Positions 34,150-44,000 of a stretch of 64,000 nt of DNA are shown here, in pieces. A program made the position numbers and the translations under genes. Positions within the stretch are counted from its first letter, which is position 1; each line of letters begins with the position of its first letter. Origin of the DNA: Sorghum bicolor (Eukaryota; Streptophyta; Magnoliopsida; Poales; Poaceae); the NCBI RefSeq assembly GCF_000003195.3, contig NC_012870.2, positions 2,451,501-2,515,500 of the forward strand, written 5' to 3'. The notes below the pieces were generated by a model. The model had not been told where the DNA came from, did not search any database, and was given only the letters and a program-made list of their open reading frames with translations.

Positions 34150-34530
34150 TTGTTATTAGTGTTTATTTGGATACATTGAATGTTGAGATACATGTATAGA
34201 GTAATAAATATAGACCTTGTTTAGTTCACCCAAAAACCAAAAACTTTTTAAATTTCTACACATGTATGGAGCATTAAATATAAATAAAAATAAAAACTAA
34301 TTACACAGTTGATCAGATCACAAGACGAATCTTTTAAACCTAGTTACTATATAATTGGACAATGTTTGCCAAATAAAAATAAAAATGCTAGAATGTCAAA
34401 CAAGACTATTTAGAGAATACTAATTTACAAAACGAATTTACAAAACGAATCATTTAAACCTAATTGTGATTAAACATAAATTATCATAAGACGAAAATGC
34501 TACAACTATAACACCCCCAGCCAAACAAAC
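34150..34530. mobile_element. Second-family MITE with a GGCCTTGTTTAG-type copy nested inside
   Basis: Outer pieces (TTTATTTGGATACATTGAAT.. to AATATAGAC, then TATTTAGAGAATACTAATTT.. to CACCCCCAGCCAAACAAACA) match the element at 26178. They are separated at about 34213-34405 by CCTTGTTTAGTTCACCC...TGTCAAACAAGA, a copy of the first family. The break lies exactly inside the outer motif TAGAC|TATTTA. Confidence 0.6.
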
Positions 34531-35225
34531 ACGCAGCTGATCCAACACATACCTAAAACATATCCTTAATCGATTTTTGTTTTTAAAAAACCATACCTTA
34601 ATCTGATCGTTGTGATCCAAACATATCTCGTGCTCTTTCTTCCTGCAAACCGAATTGCCCAGTGCGGAACGGGCACACAAACAAACGCGGTGACCCTGAT
34701 CACACCGCGGACGTAGACGCATCCGTCGGCTCGGCGAAACAACTTCCAGCCAAGGGAGAAATCATTCAGAAACGGAAGCGGAATAACACAAGGCATGCAC
34801 ACATTTGTCCAACTCGCAAACAGCATTCACAACATGCTGGTACACAGGTAACAGGTTCCAAACTTTTGAGGCCCTTTTGGACCTTCCATCGATCTCCTCT
34901 ACTGCTTTTGTCAGTCTCCAGCTGACTGCAACACACACACGAACGCACACGCACAGAGGCATCAGAGCACCAAACGGCTGCATGCACATCCATCATCTTC
35001 TCCCAAAAGAGACCCCCAAAAAAGAAAGGTACTGCAGCTGCATCCCCTACACCTACTAGCCCAGAACTACACGTAGACACGCTATACAACTACTCTACCA
35101 CCAGCTACCTATCGCCGGCCGGTTCACCGACCGCCGGAGCCCGGAGGACGACCATGGCCGCCCGGTGCCGCGCCGCCGCGGTGCGTACGACGTATGTGAG
35201 CAGCACGTCGACGCGTGCAGCCTTT
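34531..35225 (-). other. 3' UTR side of the CDK-inhibitor gene and intergenic DNA
   Basis: AT-rich at the left, mixed at the right, with overlapping short frames and no domain. The nearest gene is the small - strand gene at 35226, whose 3' UTR probably lies here. Around 34930-34960 there is a short CACACACA/ACGCACAC microsatellite. Confidence 0.4.
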
Positions 35226-35507
35226 TCACGCGCAGCTTGAGGCCGCCTGCCTCCGCCGCGGCGCCAGCACGAACAGGGACTCGAGGTCCGGCGGCTGGAA
35301 GTACCCACCCTTGGGCGGGTCCCGCCGCCTGCCGCCGCTCCCTCCGGCCGCCTCCGCCATCGCGACGGCCTTCTTCCTCGGCGGCGCCGCCGGGCACGGC
35401 GGCACCACCGGGATGCGGCAGTCCTCGCGCCTCGGCGTCTGCCACCCCTCCTCCTCCTCCCCCGCCACCACGACCATCATCATCTCTTCGCCGTGCTCCA
35501 CCTCCAT
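35226..35507 (-). CDS. SIAMESE-related (SMR) cyclin-dependent kinase inhibitor
   Basis: Single exon, 93 aa. Visible SMR-type motifs: [20 protein letters not shown] (the TPK..E.RIP..P.CP block of the family) and, near the C-terminus, [15 protein letters not shown], which matches the FF.PPD(I/L)E..F cyclin-binding motif. Between them is a basic KK segment and a glycine-rich linker. The N-terminus is acidic with a Met run. SMR proteins are nuclear inhibitors of A- and B-type CDK-cyclin complexes; they promote endoreduplication and stop division in stress. Length is in the usual range for the family. The ATG at 35507 is the only in-frame start. Confidence 0.8.
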   Translation of the reverse strand: MEVEHGEEMMMVVVAGEEEEGWQTPRREDCRIPVVPPCPAAPPRKKAVAMAEAAGGSGGRRRDPPKGGYFQPPDLESLFVLAPRRRQAASSCA

Positions 35508-36054
35508 CTCAGTCGTCTCTCTCTTGATGTCTTGCTTGTTGATCTCAGGCGGAATGGTCTAGGCCTGATCCCTCCGCCTCTCTCGATCGACAGACACAGA
35601 GCAAGCCAAGCAAGCAGCGCAATGGCGACGCAGCAGCTACGCGAGTCTCTGGGTGAGCCGGCGGAGGAGGCAGGGGTAATATAGGCGGTGTGGCCGGTGG
35701 GTAATGGTGGTTCAAGGCTTCGAGCGCAAGCGCGACAGCAACTCCACCAGCGCCAGCGCGCGAGCTCAAGTGGAGTCCAGCTCCAGCGGCGTGGCGGTGC
35801 CGTACTGGCGTGACGGGAGGGGCCTGCGTGGGGTGCCGGAGTGCTGCATGACTCGTGGGGTCGACGTGGAATTGGTCCGGATGTCAGTGAGACGTGGGTG
35901 AGTAGTCGCTGGTAAGGGAGGTGGCGGGATGGTTGGGAGAGTTACGTGTCACCAACTGGCCAGTGCGCGGGAAGCGCGTCGGTCGAAAGTGGCGGAATGG
36001 TCTAGACATCCGCCGAGGATTCTCTGTGCATCATCACTTCCCGGGGCGTCTTTA
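35508..36054. promoter_or_regulatory. 5' flank of the SMR gene and intergenic DNA
   Basis: GC-rich sequence with clustered CTCTCT and GAGC motifs. Overlapping frames on both strands have no domain and look compositional. No core element is fixed. Confidence 0.35.
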
Positions 36055-36398
36055 GGCCCTGTTTATCCCCCAATCCAAAAAATTTTCATCCATCCCAGCG
36101 AATCTTTCGACACATGCATGGAACATTAAATGTAGACAAAAAAAAACTAATTACACAGTTTGGTTAAAAATCGCAAAACGAATCTTTTAAGCTTAGTTAG
36201 TCTATGATTAGCCTTAAGTGCTACAGTAACACACATGTGCTAATGACAGATTAATTATACTTAACAGATTTGTCTTGCAATTTCCTGACGAGCTATGTAA
36301 TTTGTTTTTTTATTAGTTTCTAAAAACCCCTCCCGACATTCTTCCGACATATCCGATGTGACATCTAAAAATTTTTCATCTCCAATCTAAACAGGCCC
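36055..36398. mobile_element. MITE of a third, longer family (about 345 bp)
   Basis: Starts GGCCCTGTTTATCCC and ends ATCTAAACAGGCCC, with TTA at 36052-36054 and 36399-36401. It is the same family as 38670-39017 in the opposite orientation, sharing CCCCTCCCGACATTCTTCCG and the GTGACATC..AAAAATTTTTCATC block. Confidence 0.8.
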
Positions 36399-37077
36399 TT
36401 ATACGACTAGATTTTTTATTTATAAAAAAACAGTTTACTTTTATAGAAAAATAGAAAAATTTCAGAATTCTGGAGCATCTCTAAGAGACCGGCTTTGATC
36501 GGAGGTATTATAGTTCATACGATAGCTCTTTCATTTTATTTAGCAATTAGTGTTTAATCATAAACTAATTAGGTTTAAAAAAAATCTTCTCACAAATATA
36601 CTCTAACTGTATTTTTGTTTAATAAATAGTCTACATTTGATACTTCATACATGTGTCCTAATGTGATAGGTGTTAAATAGAAACAAGAGCAACCAAACAA
36701 GTCCTAAGTAAAATTATATTTTAAACTATATGATTTAGCCATTATGTAAATAAAAATCCACCTAAAACACAGAGTTTTACAATAACAATTATATAAGATA
36801 GCTAGTGAAAACGATGTGTTATTAATGACAAGCGAAAGTTTAGGAATTACAAATTTGCTATTTTAGTAAACTAAATAATATACTTATTGAATTTATATTT
36901 TTATTTTAAAAATCTAAATATAATCTAGATAACATGAATAATATCTCTATTAGAGTTGCTCTACTACTAGTAGAACCTAAAGAGGAACCTTTTGTAAACA
37001 AAAATGGAGTGTTAAAGAGACGTTTAGAGCAGCTGGTATGGTATGGAGTGACAGTGTGACACGAACCAAGAGAATAA
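36399..37077. other. AT-rich intergenic DNA
   Basis: Possible further decayed MITE around 36490-36710 (TAGCAATTAGTGTTTAATCA.., ending ACCAAACAAGTCCTAAG). No gene seen. Confidence 0.35.
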
Positions 37078-37316
37078 AGCCTTGTTTAATTTCAAAAATT
37101 TTTGCAAAATAGATACTGTAGCATTTTCGTTTATATTTAACAAATATTATTCAATCAAAAACTAACTAAAGTTTAAAAAATTCGTCTCCTAAATTATAGA
37201 TAAGTTATACAATTAATTATATTTTTTATTTATATTTAATATATTATGTATATACTGTAAAATTTGATGTGATAGATTGAAAAGTTTTATAATTTTTTTT
37301 GAAACTAAACAAAGCC
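37078..37316. mobile_element. MITE of the GGCCTTGTTTAG family, diverged
   Basis: AGCCTTGTTTAATTTC at the left after TAA, GAAACTAAACAAAGCCT at the right, with the family interior in between. Confidence 0.6.
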
Positions 37317-38063
37317 TAGTACCACAATCCAACCGAGGTGTTGAGAGCGAGTACTATATACTAATCGCAGTGGATCCCAGGCTGGTGATCAGTCTGGACA
37401 AGCCATGGATGGATGGATAGGCTAGAAAACGGTACGGTCTCGAGCAGAGCAGACGAGCATATCGCTTCGGTACGTGGGTTCCACCTCGCGCACCGGCAGA
37501 CCAGGTTGTGGTCGGGGGCGCGACACGTGGAGCCAGCCCGTTGCTTGCCAGCCAAAAAGTTTGCGCCAGCGTGGCACGGTCGTGTCTCCGTGGCATTGTC
37601 TGTGTCTGTTCTCGGCTTCTCGCAGGTCCTGCGGTTCAGAAATTTCTGGCGCGCATCCGCGTCTGGCACTTCCACCGGTCCACCACGGCACCACCGCGCA
37701 AACCGCTAGCCGCTAGGCCATCGCAAGCGGCAATGTGGAGCGGCCCAGCAGGCCCATGGCCCGCAAATGTTCTCGCTTTTCTTGGGGGCACAACCTGAGT
37801 TGGCCTGGAGGAATGGTAATTTACAACACAGAAGAAAGCAAGGATTTCAGGCTCCCAGAAATGATTTAACTCAATCTTTTTTCTCCTAGACGAACTACTA
37901 GCTAGGTTCAATAAAACTTATCACACAGGCCTCGAAGGATCAAAACACAGTTGTGTCAAATTGCCAGTTAGCCAGCAGCTAGAACAATTGCCTCCAGTTC
38001 AGGGCAACTGAAATGACCTAGCATCGTGGAGTCTCCGCTTGCCTTCTGAAGAGCCCCTCCTTT
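37317..38063. other. Intergenic DNA
   Basis: A GC-rich island at about 37430-37800 holds several overlapping frames on both strands with no recognised domain. The right end is the 3' UTR side of the FtsJ gene. Confidence 0.35.
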
Positions 38064-41000
38064 CTACCGCAAACCTTCACAGATCATGTAGATCTCCCTC
38101 GAGCTAGGCCGGGTCGCCTTAGGTCTCAACAAGGATACTTTCTTGAACTTGACCTTGCAGAATTTGCCAAACCCTGTGAAAACGCAACGATAGACAGTCG
38201 AGGTCAGTTTTAGCTGGGCCAAATTGTCATTATGTCAGATGAAACAGTACAGTTAATTTAAGCTTTAGTGGAAGAGCAGCACTTCTTAGATCAGATAATG
38301 GTCAGAACTTATAATGACCTGATATGTCCTCATTCTCCAGGAACTTCATTACTAGGTTACCTCCACGACGAAGAACACCATCCTCATCAGGATCGGGCTC
38401 GGTGGAGCTCAGATACTTCTCTAGTATCTCACTGTAATCAGACTCTTTTAACTTTATCTTTCCTACTGCCAACGAGAGAGCACGCATGCCCAACTCACAA
38501 GATATAGCACCATCTTTGGTTGTGATCCCTGAAACTGGTGGACACATGTCTGACAGTATCACGGAGAATCCCCGTTCCTGTATATGAGGATAAAACATTA
38601 AAATCCACTAGCATTCATTACAAGATCACAGGACGCAGATACTATAGCTGAAAGCTTTGGTCTTTCTAAGGCCCTGTTTAGATTGGAGATGAAAAAATTT
38701 TTTGGGTGTCACATCGGATGTGTCGGAAGGATGTCGGGAGGGGTTTTTAGAAACTAATAAAAAAAACAAATTACATAGCTTGTTAGGAAACTGCAAGACA
38801 AATCTATTAAGCATAATTAATCTGTCATTAGCATATGTGGGTTACTGTAGCACTTAAGGCTAATCATGGAGTAATTAGGCTTAAAAGATTCGTCTCGTGA
38901 TTTTCAACCAAACTGTGTAATTAGTTTATTCTTTTATGTACATTAATGTTCCATGCATGTGTGTAAAGATTCGATGGGATGGATGAAAAAATTTTGGATG
39001 GGGAACTAAACAGGGCCTAACCATACTTCATAAGCTAGAAATGTTTTTTCAATCAACGAATCCTCCTAAGATTAGTATTGGAGGGAAGGGAGGAGAGAGG
39101 GATGGCTTAACTTAACTCAGAAACAGAGGGCAGAGAGTTGAACAAAATAAGTGAGCTCAGATTATCACGAGTGATAATGCTCTCAATTTAAAAACTGGCA
39201 ATCGTCGTTTTCATTTCAGAACTAAAGGCTGAATAGATACATGGTTTCATACAGAATCACAGTTAGCTCTGTGTTCAATACTCAGTTATTCCGTATTCAC
39301 ACCATCAAATATTGCATCTCTAGCCCCTACTCGCTATAGTAAATTGCCTCCGAGTCTTCTTGAAAATATAGGGATTCTTACCTTTCCATCCATCTAATCT
39401 AAGAACTAGCTTCCCAAGTTATACAAACAAAACAAGTAGTTTGCCTAAATACGAGATTCAGTAAATCCAAACCTAACTGAGGCCTTGTTTAGTTCCGAAA
39501 AGTTTTTGGATTTGGCTACCGTAGCATTTTCGTTTTATTTGGCAATTAGTGTCCAATCATGAATTAATTAGGCTTAAAAAATTTGTCTCGTGATTTATAG
39601 GCAAACTGTGCAATTAGTTTTTGTTTCTATCTACATTTAATGCTCCATGCATGTGTTCAAAGATTCAATGTGATGGGTAAAAAGTTTTTGGGTGGGAAAC
39701 TAAGCCTGAGCAATGTTGGCACCTGCACACAGGCACCAGGTAAGCAGACCCTGCTCACCTTCCCTCTTCCTCCCCCTGACCCAAGGTAGAAGATGAGCCG
39801 AGCTCAGGCACACATACACACACACACGGTTTCAGTCTTGGCTGAAACCTGAACCCAGGAAATATGTGGCACTTGAACTGCCTTTGCTTCATTGCATACA
39901 TGGTGTATATATACAAGCCTTGTACCAACTATAAGGTACACAAGGCATGGCTGGGTACAGCCCCAACTACTCCTAGTACACTGCATACATCATCCTCCTA
40001 CCAAGTATGGCTGATGTATGGTTCTACCAACTACTGTACTAGAGTGGCCTATTGCCATACTCCTATGTGACCAAGAGCTAGCCTATTGCCTGCCTATGAT
40101 CATCTAACAGAACAAGAAAGGTTTAGCTGCAGATTATGTCTTACAGTTCTTCCCCTAATCCTGTTGCTAAGCCTTGACCTCATCCATGCCAATCATCTTC
40201 CTCAGCTCAACAAACCTGAGGCGTCCGAGGGACTTGGTGAGAATGTCAGCGAGTTGCCTGCCGGTGTCGACAAACTCGATGGTGATCTGTCCTCCATCAA
40301 CGCAATCCCTGAGGAAATGGAACTTGACGTCGATGTGTTTGCTCCGGTCATGGAGCACCGGGTTCTTGGCAAGAGCAATGGCCGGCTGATTGTCCACCAG
40401 CAAAGCCGGCGGCTGAGACTCCTTCCCAGTGAGCTCCTTCAGCAGCCGCCGCAACCAGACCGCCTGACATGCCGCCGTAGCAGCAGCCACATACTCTGCC
40501 TCGCAGGTTGACAGTGCCACTGTCTTCTGCTTCAGTGATTGCCAGGCCACCGGCGCTGCTCCGAGGAAAACGAACACCCCGGAGGTGCTTTTCCGCCCAT
40601 CCATATCACCCGCCATGTCTGCATCACTGAACACGGTGAGCCCTGGCTCGCCGTCCTTTGCCCTGGGCGGCGCTTCGCTGAACACCTTCAGCCGAAGATC
40701 GCCGTGCTTGGGGAAAACGACACCGAGGTCCAAAGACCCCTGGATGTACCGCAGCAGTCGCTTGACCGCCGCCCAGTGGTCCTCCCTTGGATCCTCCATG
40801 AATCTGCTCACATACCCGACCGCGAACGCGATGTCCGGCCGGGTGTGAGTGAGCCAGCGCAGCCCACCGACGATGCTTCGGTATCGTGTGGCATCAACCT
40901 TCTTCGCCACACTTTGTTTGGAGAGCTTGATCCGCTCCTCCATCGGTGTTGCTGCAGCCCTGCAGTCGCCCATTCCAGCCCGCTCCAGCAGCTTCAGCGC

Positions 41001-44000
41001 GTAGGCGCGCTGCCCCCGCCTGACCGCGTCCTTCCCCTGCTTCACCTCGATGCCGAGGTAGTACGAGAGCGCGCCTAGATCGCTCATCTTGAATCGGGCC
41101 GCCATCTCCGCCTTGAATTTGGCGATGTCTTCCTCCCGCGCGCCAGTGACGATCAGATCGTCCACATACACACCGACGATGAGCTCCTCCTTCCCCCGTC
41201 GTCGTGTGTACAGGGCGTGCTCCGTGGCGCACCGTGTGAAGCCAAGTTCCGCCATGGTGGCGTCGAGTTTGGCATTCCATGCCCGCGGGGCCTGCCGCAG
41301 GCCATACAGCGCCTTCCGCAGCCGAAGCACCTTGCGCTCTTCCCCTTTCACCTGAAAGCCTGGCGCCTGCTTGACGTAAACTTCTTCCGCCAGCTCGCCG
41401 TTCAGGAAGGCCGACTTGACGTCGAGGTGGTGGACTCCCCAATCCTTGGCCGCTGCGAGTGCCAGCAGCAATCTCACCGACTCCATGCGCGCCACCGGCG
41501 CAAACACCTCCTCGAAGTCGATGCCTTCGCGCTGCACAAAGCCACGGGCCACCAGCCGCGCCTTGTGCTTGACGATCGCGCCGTACTCGTCCTTCTTGAC
41601 CTTGTACACCCACTTGAGGCCAATCGGCCGGCATCCCGCCGGCGGATCAACCAGCTCCCAGGTGTGGTTGTCTTCGATGGACCGCAGCTCCTCCAGCATG
41701 GCACGCCGCCAATTTGGGTCGCGTTCCGCCACGGCAAAGGATGTGGGCTCTTCTGCGCTCATCAGCAGAAGCTCAGGGTCGTCGTCGAGCAGCCGTGCTG
41801 CGACCCCAGGCACCTCTGCTTCCCCGATGATGCCCTCGATTCGGCGAAAACGGACCTCCTCGCCGTCGTGGTAAGCATCCACAAACTCGGTGTAGTCACT
41901 TGGTGGTGTGGCGAATTCGACGTCTCCGGCCGCTGGCGTTGCCAGCCCCGGCGAGGCTGGGGATCCCACCCCAGCCGCCGGGGAGTGGACTGGCGTTCCA
42001 GCTGTCGCTGGACTTGGTGGCTCCTCCACCTCTGGAGCTGCAGTGGCACCGGCTTCCCCGGTTGCTGGCCCTCCTGACCCTTCTTCCCTGCCGTGGATCG
42101 TCATGTGTTCCACGACAAAAGTGTCGCCAAGCCCACCACCTCCTTGCTCCTCCACCTGGTCCCATTTCCACGCCGCCGCCTCGTCGAACACCACATCTCG
42201 TGATACCAGCACCTTTCCGCCGACCGGATCGTAGAGCCGATAGGCCTTTGATCCCTCCTCGTAGCCGAGGAACACCGCCTTGGTGCTCCTGTCTTCCAGC
42301 TTTGTGAGGCCCGGCTTGGTGGTCTTCACATGGCCGACACAACCAAACGTGCGTAGGAACGCGACGTTCGGCTTGCGTCCGTGCCAAGCCTCGAATGGAG
42401 TCTGCCCCTTCAACGCCTTGGTGGGGCAACGGTTCAGGATGAACACTGCTGTGCTCACGGCTTCTCCCCAGAACTCAGCCGGCATGTCCTTCGCCTTCAG
42501 CATAGACCGCGCCATGCCGATGATGGTCTGGTTCCGGCGCTCTACCACACCGTTCTGCTGCGGTGAGTAGGGGGCTGTGAGATGACGCCCTACTCCTTCC
42601 TCGGCGCAGTACGTGGTGAATTCAGCCGCCGTGAACTCACCGCCGCGGTCAGTCCGAAGCACCTTCAGCTTCTTCCCGGACTCCATCTCCGTGCGCGCCT
42701 TGAAGTGCTTGATTGCCTCCGCCGCGTCGCTCTTGCTCGTCAGGAGCTGCAGCCACATGTACCGGCTGCAGTCATCCACGAGCAAGAGGAAGTACCTCCT
42801 CCCGCCGTGCGTCGCCGGCGTGATCGGCCCGCAAAGGTCCCCATGGACCAGCTCAAGCGGATCCGCCGCGCGGTACCTGGCGGTCTTCGGGAACGGCAGC
42901 CTCCTCTGCTTCCCTGCCAGGCAACTGTCGCACAGCTCGCTGACATGCTGGATCGCCAGCAGCCCTGTCACCATCTTCCCAAGACGGCCCAGCGCGTCGA
43001 AACTGAGGTGGCCGAACCGGCCATGCCACAGCCAGGGCTCCTCCTTGCATGACGCCGCCAAACATACGGGCTGCTCTACCTTCAAGTCCAGAAGATAGAG
43101 TCGGTTACGAGAGCGCGATACCTTGGCGAGAAGACGCCGCTCCCTGTCCCTGATCCGCAACACCCCGTCGCGAATCAGGACCTCGCTGCCGCGTTCGTCC
43201 AACTGTCCCAGGCTGACGATGCTGGTGCGCAGCTGGGGAATGAAGTAGACATCCGTCAAGGCACGGTGCTCGCCGTTCCTGCACCGGAAGAGGACGGTGC
43301 CGCGGCCGCGAATCTGCACCTTCGAGCCATCCCCGAACTTCACGCTTCCGGTGGCTGACTCGTCGAGGTTGGAGAAGGCGGTGCGGCTCCCTGTCATGTG
43401 GTTGCTCGCACCTGAGTCGAGGTACCACCTCTGCTCCAGCTCTTCACCGTCCGCTCCAAGGAGGACGCGCGCGCGAGACTCGTCAAGTTCGACGGCCTGC
43501 GGCGCAGTCCCTTGCTCCGCCTCCGCCTCCCCTGCTTCGCCTTCCTGCAGCGCGCAATACTCCCCCATCAACAGAGCGCACTCGTCGTCGCTGTCGTCCC
43601 GAGCTAGGTGGGCCTCTCCCTTCTTCTCCGGCTTCTTCTCCGGGCATTCTCGTGCCCAGTGCCCCACTTTCCCGCAGCGCCGGCAGGCGTTGGGGTCGGT
43701 GTTCTTCTTCTTCTTCTTCTTGTGCGCCGGCGGCTTCCCGCGCCCCTTGGCGCCATCACCTCCGCGGCTGGAGGAGCCTTCCCCGGTCCGGCGCTTGTCC
43801 TTCATGCGCGCGGTCCACTCCTCTTCCGTCAGGAGTAGCTTGGCCTTCTCCTTCTCCGGTGCCGGCGTGATGCGGCTCTCTGCAACTCGCAGCCGCCCAG
43901 CCACGTCCTCCAGAGACAATGTGGAGATGTCCAACATCGTCTCAATGGACATGGCAAGCTGCGAATACTTGGCCGGGACGGTGCACAGCAGCTTGGTGAC

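Noticed and set aside
37354..37911. Cluster of frames in the GC-rich island at 37.4-37.9 kb
   Set aside because: Six overlapping frames of similar length indicate base composition, not a gene.
41217..42077. 286-codon + frame and others opposite the copia gag-pol
   Set aside because: Antisense shadows of the integrase/RT coding region without any motif of their own.
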